64,000 nucleotides of DNA from an uncultured Acetobacterium sp. Its GTDB lineage: Bacteria; Bacillota; Clostridia; Eubacteriales; Eubacteriaceae. Where the stretch lies: contig NZ_OY760905.1 in NCBI RefSeq assembly GCF_963664135.1, forward strand, positions 2,010,736-2,074,735, given 5' to 3'. Numbering within the stretch: position 1 is the stretch's first letter; each line of letters opens with the position of its first letter. The position numbers were made by a program, and so were the translations under genes. Shown here piece after piece: positions 7,254 to 15,282 of the stretch. The notes under the pieces are model-generated. The model saw only the letters and a list, made by a program, of their open reading frames with translations, had not been told where the DNA came from and searched no databases.

Positions 7254-9631
7254 AACTGCTATTCAGAAAAGTACTGCGTGATTTTAATCTCAACCGAACC
7301 CGTTCTGTGCTTGTGATTTTGGCGATCTTTCTGGGCGTATTGGGAACTGGTTTAATCCTTGACTGTTACGCCATAACCAAACGCGAAATGGATGTCAGTT
7401 ACATGAACACCAATCCCGCTTCCTTTACGATTCGCGTTGATCCTGTTGATGCCAATCTTGAACAGGCACTTGAGAATTTTCCCGAAATTAAAAGCTATGA
7501 AGTCCGGCGGATGATTCGTGCCAGAACCAGCACCGCTGCTGATGACTGGCAGACGACAGAACTTTATGTCATTGATGACTTCAACAACATCCGGATTAAC
7601 ACGTTTTCCGCTTTGGAAGGTGCCAAATCTCCCGGGGTTGGGGAAATTTTGATCGAAAACGCCGCCCTGTCGGTAGCGGATGTTTCCATTGGTGATCCAC
7701 TCACCATGAAAATCCCCTTAAACAGCCCTGAGACCCTGATGGTAACGGGCAGCGTTCAGGCTCCCGGGATGCATCCGGCCTGGATGGATGCTCTGGTCTA
7801 TGGATTCATAACCCCGGACACCCTGGCGCTCCTGGGGGCTCCCAGCGATGCCAGTGAAATTCTGTTTGTGGTATCCGGAGACCGTTTTGATGAAGCCTAT
7901 ATTCGGGATGTTGCCCTTTCGGTCAAGGACTGGTGCGCCGACAATGGCTACTTCGTCAGTCGGATCACTGTCCCGACGCCCGGTCAGCATCCCAATGGCG
8001 ATCAGATGAATGCGATTCTTTTTCTGTTTGAAGCCTTCGGCATGCTATCTTTATTTTTGAGTTGTGTTCTTGTTTTCAACATCATCACCGCTCTTCTGAG
8101 TGGTCAGATTAAAGAGATTGGCATTATTAAAGCAATCGGCGGAAACAGTTTTCAGATTGCCGGGATGTATTATTTTCTGATTGCTCTGTTCGGTGCCATT
8201 GCGGTGCTTTTCGCTATTCCAATGGCTGCCTTTATGTCACGTTCCTTTGTTGATTTAAATGCGGAGATGTTAAATTTTACCATATCAAGTTATTCCATTC
8301 CGCTGTGGTCTTATCTGCTGCAGCTGGCAGCCGGAGTTGTGATTCCTGCTTTGGCGGCCACCCTTCCGATCCTGAAAAGCAGTAAAATTTCTGTGAACGA
8401 GGCATTATCCGATGTGGGACAAACTAAAAACCAATTCGGTTCGTCATTTTTAGATCGATCTTTGGGGAAAATAGGTGGCCTCAACCTTTCGGTTCTGCTT
8501 TCTATCCGAAATACCTTCAGAAAACAGGGTCGACTCATTCTGACCATCGGCACGCTCGCCATCGGGGGGGCAATGTTCATCATCGCAATTAACGTTCAGG
8601 CTTCGCTTGGCAATACCTTTGACAATGCCTTAGCCGACCTCAACTTTGATGCCCAATACGTTTTTAGTCAAAACTACAGCGAAGAAGCTGTTGCCGAGGT
8701 TCTTTCAGAAATGCCTGACATTAAAACAATTGATTATCTGTCCGGATCAATGGCCTCGTTTGTCTATGCCGACGGCACCGAAAGCAATTCTTTTCAGGGC
8801 GTGGGATTACCTCCTGACATGAACTCGATGGCGCTTCCGATGATTGCCGGCCGCTGGATCTCGCCCGCGGACACCAACGTGATTGTCCTCAATCAGGCCT
8901 TGTCTGCCCACGAACCAACGGTTAACATTGGCGATACAATTTTGTTTAAGGCAAACGGAACAACCGCCGAATTAACGGTGATTGGCATTGTAAAAGAAGT
9001 CGCTGGCTCGGATAAAGCATATCTCAGTCAGGATTATTACCAACAGATCTTTAGCCAGAATGGCGCAATTCGAAGTATCAATGTCACCTATCAGCAATCG
9101 GACGATCCTTCCCTGTTAGCCTTACGGGTCGAAACTGAAAAAATACTAAAAGAAAATAATCTGGATGTGCTCACCGGCATCACCATCCGTGATGCCCAAG
9201 CCATTATGGGTAATCATCTAATTTCCGTTTCGGGATTCTTGATGATCGCAGCCCTGCTGGTTATCATTGTCGGGACAATGGGCTTAATTTCATCAACCGG
9301 CATGAATGTTATGGAGCGCATGCGTGAGACCGGCATCATGCGATCCCTGGGCGCCTCTCAACAGCGCATCTTTTACCTCATGACGATTGAAAATCTAGTG
9401 ACTGGATTGATCAGTTGGGTAATTGCCTGTCTTCTGGCCTTTCCCTTATCCATTCTGACCGGAAATATCTTTGGCAATATTTTCCTGAAGCTGCCGCTTG
9501 ATAATGTCTACCGGCTATCTGGCGCTGGTATTTGGTTAATCCTGATTCTTTTGATTACGATCATTGTCAGTTTTGTTGCTACCCGAAAATCTTTGCGGTT
9601 GCCAATTAATGAAGTGTTGGCCTATGAATAA
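7241..9631 (+). CDS. FtsX/MacB-type ABC transporter permease, double length
   Basis: 796 residues. A membrane segment near residues 18-40 is followed by a large extracytoplasmic MacB_PCD-like domain and a three-helix FtsX domain (about 260-385). A second membrane anchor, a second extracytoplasmic domain and a second FtsX domain (about 670-790) come after. This duplicated layout is that of the long permeases that work with a single MacB-type ATPase. The GTG start at 7241 overlaps the ATPase gene by 13 bases; a TTG at 7250 is also possible. It acts in the cytoplasmic membrane with the preceding gene. Confidence 0.88.
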   Translation: MPQLKLLFRKVLRDFNLNRTRSVLVILAIFLGVLGTGLILDCYAITKREMDVSYMNTNPASFTIRVDPVDANLEQALENFPEIKSYEVRRMIRARTSTAADDWQTTELYVIDDFNNIRINTFSALEGAKSPGVGEILIENAALSVADVSIGDPLTMKIPLNSPETLMVTGSVQAPGMHPAWMDALVYGFITPDTLALLGAPSDASEILFVVSGDRFDEAYIRDVALSVKDWCADNGYFVSRITVPTPGQHPNGDQMNAILFLFEAFGMLSLFLSCVLVFNIITALLSGQIKEIGIIKAIGGNSFQIAGMYYFLIALFGAIAVLFAIPMAAFMSRSFVDLNAEMLNFTISSYSIPLWSYLLQLAAGVVIPALAATLPILKSSKISVNEALSDVGQTKNQFGSSFLDRSLGKIGGLNLSVLLSIRNTFRKQGRLILTIGTLAIGGAMFIIAINVQASLGNTFDNALADLNFDAQYVFSQNYSEEAVAEVLSEMPDIKTIDYLSGSMASFVYADGTESNSFQGVGLPPDMNSMALPMIAGRWISPADTNVIVLNQALSAHEPTVNIGDTILFKANGTTAELTVIGIVKEVAGSDKAYLSQDYYQQIFSQNGAIRSINVTYQQSDDPSLLALRVETEKILKENNLDVLTGITIRDAQAIMGNHLISVSGFLMIAALLVIIVGTMGLISSTGMNVMERMRETGIMRSLGASQQRIFYLMTIENLVTGLISWVIACLLAFPLSILTGNIFGNIFLKLPLDNVYRLSGAGIWLILILLITIIVSFVATRKSLRLPINEVLAYE

Positions 9632-9687
9632 TGCCTGATAGCTGGTAACCCCACATAATTCAGGTAATTGAAAGAAGGGAGAAGCTT

Positions 9688-9807
9688 ATGAAAAATAAAG
9701 TCAAAAATGTTTTAATTAGTTCAGTTTGTATTATCGGGGCACTTATGCTTTGCCACCTGTTTGTTAACTGCTTTATTCCCATGATCCGAAGCATGCATGG
9801 TCTTTAA
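9688..9807 (+). CDS. Small single-pass membrane protein, 39 aa
   Basis: The reading frame encodes 39 residues, starting MKNKVKNVLISS. One hydrophobic stretch (about residues 8-31) contains two cysteines (Cys14, Cys22), with a third at residue 28, and a short polar tail ending SMHGL. An AAGAAGGGAG ribosome site lies 6 bases before ATG. It follows the exporter permease by 56 bases and ends before a terminator, so it is probably the last gene of that operon. It is too short for similarity to say more; it may be an accessory subunit or a chance ORF. Confidence 0.5.
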   Translation: MKNKVKNVLISSVCIIGALMLCHLFVNCFIPMIRSMHGL

Positions 9808-9847
9808 ATCAGATCGCATCAATACCAAACCATTCAGATTTTGCTAA

Positions 9848-9884
9848 AAAAAGACCTGCAAAACGAAAAGTTCTGCAGGCCTTT
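9848..9884. terminator. Terminator between exporter operon and leuD
   Basis: CCTGCAAAAC and GTTCTGCAGG pair with one mismatch, flanked by A and T tracts on both sides. It can end both the plus-strand exporter operon and the minus-strand leuCD operon. Confidence 0.75.
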
Positions 9885-9898
9885 AATAATCTTATGAT

Positions 9899-10420
9899 TT
9901 AGTAATTCTTATCGGCGTAGCCAACCCAGCCGCCTTCTTTGACCAGGGTTTTATCAAATTCACCAACTTTGAAGTCGATGCTTTCCGTTTTGCCATCAGC
10001 ACTGATAATAATCTGATCAGTATCTACATCAATCTCCATCGCGACATCTTTGCCGGTATAATTTGTAAAAAGAGCATCGATGGTTTCTTTAGGTAGCTCA
10101 ATGGCAAACATACCGCAATTGTACATATTCTGTCGGAAGATCCGGGCAAAACTTTCGGCAATCACAACGTTGATGCCATTGACCTCCAGGGCCCAGGGAG
10201 CATGCTCTCTGGACGAACCACAGCCGAAGTTTTCCCGGGTAACAAGCACTGCTTTATCCTGGGTATCTGCTTTGGTGAAACCTGGCAAAACCAGATCCTC
10301 CAACAAATTTGGCTGTAAGGCTTCTTTGGTAATTTCAGTCAGATATTTTGCCGGGATGATTTCATCGGTATTGATATCACTGCGATCTAAAAATAATACA
10401 TTTCCTTTAAAATTTTTCAT
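9899..10420 (-). CDS. leuD: 3-isopropylmalate dehydratase-type small subunit (LeuD-like)
   Basis: 173 residues, the swivel domain of a two-subunit aconitase-family hydro-lyase. It has DRSDINTDEIIPAKY near the N-terminus and NFGCGSSREHAPWAL at residues 64-78, which bind substrate carboxylates. The short length fits the archaeal/clostridial LeuD class. The gene follows the large subunit with an 11-base gap. The paralogous 2,3-dimethylmalate dehydratase (DmdB) and homoaconitase have the same size and motifs, so the substrate is inferred, not proven. No leuA or leuB lies in the window. Confidence 0.82.
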   Translation of the reverse strand: MKNFKGNVLFLDRSDINTDEIIPAKYLTEITKEALQPNLLEDLVLPGFTKADTQDKAVLVTRENFGCGSSREHAPWALEVNGINVVIAESFARIFRQNMYNCGMFAIELPKETIDALFTNYTGKDVAMEIDVDTDQIIISADGKTESIDFKVGEFDKTLVKEGGWVGYADKNY

Positions 10421-10430
10421 GTCTATCCAC

Positions 10431-11717
10431 CTATGCCTTAAATAAATCAGAATTTGTAATGGTGCCGGTAATTGCTGCCGCTGCTGCTGATGCCGGGCTC
10501 ATCAGGTGAACCATGCCACCCTTACCCATTCGGCCGTTGAAATTACGGTTGGTCGTGGACGCACAAACTTCGCCTTCAGCCAGTACCCCGTTGCTCATCC
10601 CCAGACAGGCACCGCAGGTAGGATTGGTCACACAAAAACCGGCATCCTGGAAGATTTCGATGAGTCCTTCTTTTAAGGCCATGGAGTATATCGCCGGAGT
10701 TGCCGGGCTGACAATGGCACGCACATCATCGCTGATTTTTTTGCCCTTTAAAACACTGGCGGCGATTCGCAAATCTTCAATCCGGCCGTTGGTGCAGCTG
10801 CCGATGTAGATCTGATCAACCCGGGTACCTTCTTCTTGCTTCACGGTGCGAACCTGATCCGGTTTAAAACCGATCGTCACCATTGGTTCTAGATTCGAAA
10901 TATTATATTCGCAAATTCGTTCATATTCAGCATCGGCATCAGATACCCATTTGGAATAGTCGTCTAGAGCGTCTTCTTTAGTGGCAAACTCATCCTTGAT
11001 AAACTCCCACAGGTAGTCGACCGTGGTCATATCTGGATAACAGATCCCACAGGTGCCGCCGGCTTCAATGGCCATGTTGCAAAGGGTCATTCGGGATTCC
11101 ATCGACATGGCATCCACCACTGGACCGGTAAACTCAATAACCATATTGGTGGCACCGTTGACGGTCAGCTCTTTAATGATAAAAAGAATCAGATCTTTGG
11201 CGTAGACCCCCGGTTTTAATTCGCCGGTTAGGACAATTTTGATGGTTTTAGGAAAATGGAAGGCGCAGACGCCTTTTAAAATCCCCACTTCAAGGTCGGT
11301 TGTACCAATCCCGGCGGCAAAAGCACCAAAGGCGCCATGGGTACAGGTGTGGGAGTCGCCCATGATGATGGTATAACCGGGTCGGACAAATCCTTTTTCG
11401 GGAAAAATGGCATGACAGACACCGTTTTTACCGATATCGAAAAAGTCTTTAATCGCATGTCGTCGGGCCCAATCCCGAAGGATTTTTCCCTGTTCTGCCG
11501 TTTTTGAGTCCTTGGCTGGGGTGACATGATCGATAACCGCCTTGATCTTGGTCGGATCAAAGACTCGATCCATGCCACGTGCCATCAAATCGGTGATGGC
11601 GATTGGGGTGGTAATTTCATGACAGAAAACCCGATCCAGCTTCAGCACATGTGTGTCCGGAAACGGCTCGTCCACTCTGTGCGCATCAAATATTTTTTCA
11701 GCAATTGTTTTACCCAT
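10431..11717 (-). CDS. leuC: 3-isopropylmalate dehydratase-type large subunit (LeuC-like)
   Basis: 428 residues. The aconitase motifs are GDSHTCTHG (about 120-128) and the [4Fe-4S] ligands Cys308 (IGSCTNG), Cys368 and Cys371 (TCGACLG). The chain is shorter than the 460-470 residues of E. coli-type LeuC and belongs to the stand-alone large-subunit class used by archaeal/clostridial LeuC, homoaconitase and DmdA. I start at ATG 11717 behind GAGGAG; the ATG at 11738 lies upstream of that site. In leucine synthesis it isomerises 2- to 3-isopropylmalate. DmdA-type activity is an alternative. Confidence 0.85.
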   Translation of the reverse strand: MGKTIAEKIFDAHRVDEPFPDTHVLKLDRVFCHEITTPIAITDLMARGMDRVFDPTKIKAVIDHVTPAKDSKTAEQGKILRDWARRHAIKDFFDIGKNGVCHAIFPEKGFVRPGYTIIMGDSHTCTHGAFGAFAAGIGTTDLEVGILKGVCAFHFPKTIKIVLTGELKPGVYAKDLILFIIKELTVNGATNMVIEFTGPVVDAMSMESRMTLCNMAIEAGGTCGICYPDMTTVDYLWEFIKDEFATKEDALDDYSKWVSDADAEYERICEYNISNLEPMVTIGFKPDQVRTVKQEEGTRVDQIYIGSCTNGRIEDLRIAASVLKGKKISDDVRAIVSPATPAIYSMALKEGLIEIFQDAGFCVTNPTCGACLGMSNGVLAEGEVCASTTNRNFNGRMGKGGMVHLMSPASAAAAAITGTITNSDLFKA

Positions 11718-11754
11718 TATATTCTCCTCTTTTTTCATTCGTATTGATTGCTTT

Positions 11755-11783
11755 ATTATATAAGAAAAAGTTTGATTTGTGAA
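11755..11783 (-). promoter_or_regulatory. Promoter of the leuCD operon
   Basis: On the minus strand TTCACA (11783-11778), a 17-base spacer and TATAAT (11760-11755), 38 bases upstream of the leuC start. No T-box or leader terminator was seen between promoter and gene. Confidence 0.6.
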
Positions 11784-11966
11784 ATGAATGTTATTGATCG
11801 CATCAATTCGGTTTAATGATTACTAATTTTTTGCAATGACCATTCCCATGGGATCTATGGATTCATACCGATTTTTTGATAAATCTGATTGCCTAATGAA
11901 ATCGCTAGTGCCTCACAGAGAGCAATTTGACTTATTAATGAACTTATCATGAAGCGATCAAAATAA

Positions 11967-12006
11967 AAAGCCTTAAAACCATTGCTATTGCTAGGTTCAA
12001 AGGCTT
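11967..12006 (-). terminator. Displaced original terminator of lysC
   Basis: AAGCCTTAAAACC pairs with AGGTTCAAAGGCTT; on the minus strand the stem is followed by TTTTTATTTT. It aligns without gaps with the present lysC terminator at 24823-24872, and the lysC-like stop and codons lie just to its right. It is now 12.8 kb from lysC. Confidence 0.7.
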
Positions 12007-12010
12007 GATG

Positions 12011-12036
12011 AAAACTACATATCGAACTTTTTATGA
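12011..12036. repeat. Left attachment core (attL), remnant of lysC 3' end
   Basis: On the minus strand it reads codons for IHKKFDM then TAG. It matches 24873-24898 with 3 mismatches in 26 bases, including the 13-base run AAAACTACATATC and the 8-base run TTTTTATG. To its right all similarity to lysC stops, so the crossover lies in or beside this segment. Confidence 0.72.
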
Positions 12037-12134
12037 ATCAATAAATTCAACTTTCATAATTTCATGCACATCATATTGTATTCATGAGTTATGCAAAGCA
12101 CAATATATGTTTTATGTGTTTTATTTACACTCCG

Positions 12135-12160
12135 CTTTAAGGGGCAAAAAAGGGGGCAAA
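12135..12160 (+). repeat. Left arm-type repeat
   Basis: A 26-base direct repeat, one mismatch from 24783-24808. Its core GGGGCAAAAAAGGGGGCAAA is itself two tandem G4-5CAAA units. It lies about 100 bases inside the left core and is probably an integrase arm-binding site. Confidence 0.65.
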
Positions 12161-12268
12161 AATCATTGAATACTATACATATCTTATTGATGATTATCAC
12201 CGCTTTCGACTCCATCGCTTAAAACAATATGGAGATAAAAGCAAAACTGTTATCTAACTCACTTTCCT

Positions 12269-12360
12269 CTGTCACCTGTCACCGCCTGTCACTAATGGCT
12301 TAACAAAGGCGTTTTGAGGGTGACAGCAAATTTTTCTGTTTTTTCATTTTCCTGTCACCC
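12269..12360. repeat. CTGTCACC iteron cluster, left
   Basis: CTGTCAC occurs at 12269, 12276 and 12286 and again at 12352, with an inverted GGGTGACAG at 12318-12326. That is five copies in 92 bases. The same motif clusters at 23398-23570. They may be binding sites for the element's primase-helicase at a replication origin, or for a regulator. Confidence 0.6.
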
Positions 12361-12362
12361 AA

Positions 12363-12387
12363 CAAAAAAGAAGCCATTACTGGCTCC
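12363..12387 (-). terminator. Terminator of the satellite structural operon
   Basis: On the minus strand GAGCC-AGTAAT-GGCTTC is followed by TTTTTT, directly after the stop of the head-closure gene. Confidence 0.55.
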
Positions 12388-12728
12388 TATATACTCGGAT
12401 CTTTATTTGTCCCTGCATCAGCATAAATCTGTATATCCTGTTTGTATCCTTCAAAAGTATCAACCCGTTTGATATTATAAAACTTATCCCGGTATTTGAT
12501 AACATTGGAATTGCTGATGTCACTTCTCCAATTGACAACAAATAGCATTTCTTCTTTTGCCTGCACCTGCATCGCTGCATAATGTTCACTGGCTGACAAC
12601 TGCCTAACATATGCCCACAGTTTATCTGTGTGGATCGGCGCCCAGGAATATTTTGGCGTTCCCCCTGGTTTACTTATAAGTGTTGGTGCTAAAATCTCTA
12701 TTTTTTTATCTTTTATTCTTTTCTTCAT
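12387..12728 (-). CDS. Phage head closure / head-tail adaptor protein (SPP1 gp16-like)
   Basis: 113 residues with the pattern of the Phage_H_T_join family (PF05521): a basic start (MKKRIKDKKIEILAP), W-A-x-I/V-x-P core (YSWAPIHTDKLWAYVRQLS), an EMLFVVNWRSDI strand and a YRDKFYNIKRVDTFEGYKQDI strand. It closes the portal and gives the surface that a tail docks on. I start at ATG 12728 behind AAAGGA; ATG 12758 and GTG-like codons upstream would include that site. It is the last gene of the structural operon, downstream of TerL rather than of the capsid gene, as is usual in phages. An interface to helper tails would be its expected role. Confidence 0.75.
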   Translation of the reverse strand: MKKRIKDKKIEILAPTLISKPGGTPKYSWAPIHTDKLWAYVRQLSASEHYAAMQVQAKEEMLFVVNWRSDISNSNVIKYRDKFYNIKRVDTFEGYKQDIQIYADAGTNKDPSI

Positions 12729-12857
12729 CATTAATCCTTTCATGTGAAAACGTCCCATGCTCTTAAACTCTTTAGCCGGTATTAAAGCACCACCACTCTT
12801 TTAAAAACGGTTTAAAAGGGTGCTACGTCGCTTGTTTCGTTCATTAAAATTATTTAA

Positions 12858-14513
12858 TTAAACCGCTTCCCTAAATTCCTGATAATGATCACATAAGCCA
12901 ACATAGGCATCAAGCAAGCTGGCCGTGCCGTCTATCTTCATTTTCTGGCCTTGGGCTTTCGCTGGGACGATGTTTTCATTTCTATCAATCGTTACGCCGG
13001 TATTGCTTAGACACCATTTTAAAATGGGGTTATTCTGGTAGTTGATCTTTTTAGCCGCCAAATCTGCCCCTAAGCGCTGCATAGGTAGGCTTAATGTTTG
13101 TGCGCCTTGTCTACAGGCCACCATGTTAAAGCCTTGGGCTTTCATTTCATCCACCCAATAACGGGCTGACCAGGCATCATAATAAATCCATGACGGGCTG
13201 ATCCCGTGGATCTGCACCAAATCCAAAAACCATGCGGTCACATCTGAGTAATTAATTGAGTTTCCTTCACACAAGCGCAATAGGCCACGCTCTGCCCACT
13301 TATCATAGGGGATTTTATCGGTCTGCACCCGTTCATTAAATGTTTCCTTTGGGAGCCAAAACATTTGCGTCACAAATCGCTGTTCTGTCTGTGGATCCAT
13401 CATCAAGGCCGTGGCCGCTGTCAAATCTCCGCATTTCGCCAAATCGGCACCACCAATAAAATAGGATCCCCTGAACCGCTCCAAATCAAAGGCACTTTCA
13501 TTATTTAACTGATCCCAGGTTAACCAGGCGTTATAGGCGTTACTCTTGACATTGAAGTCCTTACAGAGTAACCCGGCTAAATCAGATGGGTTATTTTCTG
13601 CCCGTTTTACTTTAGTCTCCAGATCGTCCAATTTCTTAATGGACAAAAGACCGGGATTCGCTTTAGGCCACATAATCGGGTCTTTGTATTCGTCCCGGGT
13701 GTCCAGTTCGTAAATGATGGGTAAAAAGGTTTCATCAGCAAAAGTACCATCAACAATTCCACAGGCATAGGAATAGATATCATCAAAGATATTCTCTCTA
13801 ACGGTTCCGCTTGTTGTAACCATCAACATTAACGGTTGTCGCCTGGCACTCATGGACTGCTTCATAACCTCGTAAACGTTCCGGTCTTTTATGCTGTGCA
13901 ATTCATCAATCATGCAAAGGTGAGTGTTTAGTCCGTCTAGGCTGTTGGCGTTTTTCCCCAATGGCTCAAATCGTGATAGTGTGGGATCAAAGTAAAGGTC
14001 TGTTTTTCTTTTCCGGATAAACTTTGATAGATCCGGGGACTGCTTCACCATGTTATGAGTTTCATCAAAGATAATCTTTGCCTGATCCTTTTTACTGGCA
14101 CAAGAAAAGATTTCGGCTCCTGGCTCATTGTCTGCAATCATCATATATAGGCCAATCCCGGCGGCCATGGTGCTTTTCCCGTTTTTACGTGCCACCATGA
14201 ATAAAGATTCCCTGTACTGCCTGTACCCCGTCAAATCGTCTATGAAGCCGAACAAGGACATAATATAAGCCTTTTGGAATAACTCCAACTTAACCGGTTT
14301 CCCTGCCCATTCGCCCTTTGAGTGTCTGCAAAACTGCTCAATAAAATCAATTGGTTTATTTCCCCGGTTAATATCAAAGTGATAACCGGGCCGGGGACGC
14401 TCCAGCGTGGCCACAATCTTCTTGTATTGCTTCTCAACCCTTTGGGACACAACCGCCGCCCCTGTCTGGATCTGTTCCCAATAACTTAAAATGTAGTTTT
14501 CTTTAGCGTTCAT
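12858..14513 (-). CDS. Terminase large subunit (TerL)
   Basis: 551 residues of the Terminase_1 family (PF03354), the DNA-packaging motor. The ATPase domain has a Walker A-like ARKNGKST (about 109-116) and Walker B MIDELH (about 201-206). The C-terminal RNase H-like nuclease begins with GGADLAKCGDLTA. The ATG at 14513 overlaps the end of terS, which suggests translational coupling; an in-frame start at 14537-14540 is possible. The length is full for the family and the catalytic residues are present, so the element can probably cut and package its own genome. Confidence 0.92.
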   Translation of the reverse strand: MNAKENYILSYWEQIQTGAAVVSQRVEKQYKKIVATLERPRPGYHFDINRGNKPIDFIEQFCRHSKGEWAGKPVKLELFQKAYIMSLFGFIDDLTGYRQYRESLFMVARKNGKSTMAAGIGLYMMIADNEPGAEIFSCASKKDQAKIIFDETHNMVKQSPDLSKFIRKRKTDLYFDPTLSRFEPLGKNANSLDGLNTHLCMIDELHSIKDRNVYEVMKQSMSARRQPLMLMVTTSGTVRENIFDDIYSYACGIVDGTFADETFLPIIYELDTRDEYKDPIMWPKANPGLLSIKKLDDLETKVKRAENNPSDLAGLLCKDFNVKSNAYNAWLTWDQLNNESAFDLERFRGSYFIGGADLAKCGDLTAATALMMDPQTEQRFVTQMFWLPKETFNERVQTDKIPYDKWAERGLLRLCEGNSINYSDVTAWFLDLVQIHGISPSWIYYDAWSARYWVDEMKAQGFNMVACRQGAQTLSLPMQRLGADLAAKKINYQNNPILKWCLSNTGVTIDRNENIVPAKAQGQKMKIDGTASLLDAYVGLCDHYQEFREAV

Positions 14514-14853
14514 CTTTAATAAAATCAAGGAGTGCATCACCCTTGGTCTCTATAGGGCCTTTGGGCAATAGATCCGTTAACTGCTTATATAATAAGCTGT
14601 ACCGCTGAACAGTTGTATTATAGGCTTTAAGTGCCGGTGATTCTCTCATAAATTCCTGGGCGCCCTGCTTGAATAATTCAACCGGCCCGCATTCTTTTAC
14701 CTGGTCTTTTAGCTCATCCAGGGTCTCCCCCATGAAAAGTATTTCTTTAACCAGTTTTTCGGCAATCTGCTTTTTATCCTCTGGCACCTGCTTCAATAGC
14801 TTGTTAATTTGCCGCTTGTTTTTTTGAATCTCTCTATCTTTGTCTATGTCCAT
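14503..14853 (-). CDS. Terminase small subunit (TerS)
   Basis: 116 residues. The stretch LFKQGAQEFMRESPALKAYNTTVQRYSLLYKQLTDLLP matches the pattern of small terminases of clostridial HK97-type phages (central oligomerisation helices). It recognises the packaging site and hands DNA to TerL, which follows with an 11-base overlap. Start ATG 14853 (MDIDKDREI) lies 7 bases after AGGTGGTG; two GTG codons just upstream are less likely. In satellites the element's own TerS is what redirects packaging to satellite DNA. Confidence 0.82.
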   Translation of the reverse strand: MDIDKDREIQKNKRQINKLLKQVPEDKKQIAEKLVKEILFMGETLDELKDQVKECGPVELFKQGAQEFMRESPALKAYNTTVQRYSLLYKQLTDLLPKGPIETKGDALLDFIKDER

Positions 14854-15282
14854 TTTCTTCACCACCTAAGTTTGTCTTGCTGCTTCAACCCTGCCTTTAT
14901 ACAAAAATTCAATGGAGGGGAATTCTAAGGTACCCTACTCGATGTTCAAATATATCCTTAATTTCTTCACATGGGGGGGGGAAACAGCGTTTTTGATGCC
15001 TTATTGCCTAATATTTCTTTTCAAAATAAATGTTACTTATCTGTAATTGTGTAACTTCTGCCCGTTGTCCTTTTCGCCTGTAAATTGCTGGCTTTCAAAG
15101 CTACACACCTACAAAATGTTCTGTTTTTTCATTATGTCGCTTTATTGTCGATTTTTGACCATTTCGATCCATTTTCCACAAAGGTCTTGTTGTCTTAGCT
15201 ATCTAAATAATCGCTATTTAATGCGGTTTCAAAGGCCTTTGTCTACGTTTTTCATGTTTCCACTTTTCATTGTGTAACATTC
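14854..15282. other. Non-coding region before terS, candidate cos/packaging site
   Basis: A 429-base gap in an otherwise tightly packed operon. No supported ORF on either strand. It contains a run of nine G (14973-14981), a direct repeat ATTGTGTAAC at 15046-15055 and 15269-15278, and an imperfect GTTAC/GTAAC inverted repeat at about 15032-15055. In HK97-like cos phages the cos site lies beside terS and the HNH gene, so this gap is the natural candidate. This is inferred from position only. Confidence 0.45.

Larger units (their letters stand above)
11784..12386. other. Gene-free stretch spanning the left end of the mobile element
   Basis: No gene is seen. It holds, in order, unassigned host DNA (to about 11960), the stranded lysC terminator and tail (11967-12036), AT-rich element DNA, the left arm repeat (12135-12160), CTGTCAC iterons (12269-12360) and the terminator of the head-closure gene. 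Confidence 0.6.

Noticed and set aside
12377-12610. Alternative frame of 77 residues over the head-closure gene
   Set aside because: Same strand, different frame, without a ribosome site; the other frame gives a clear Phage_H_T_join pattern.
15047-15277. 76-residue plus-strand ORF in the gap before terS
   Set aside because: Cys/Phe-rich, no ribosome site, opposite to the direction of the operon.
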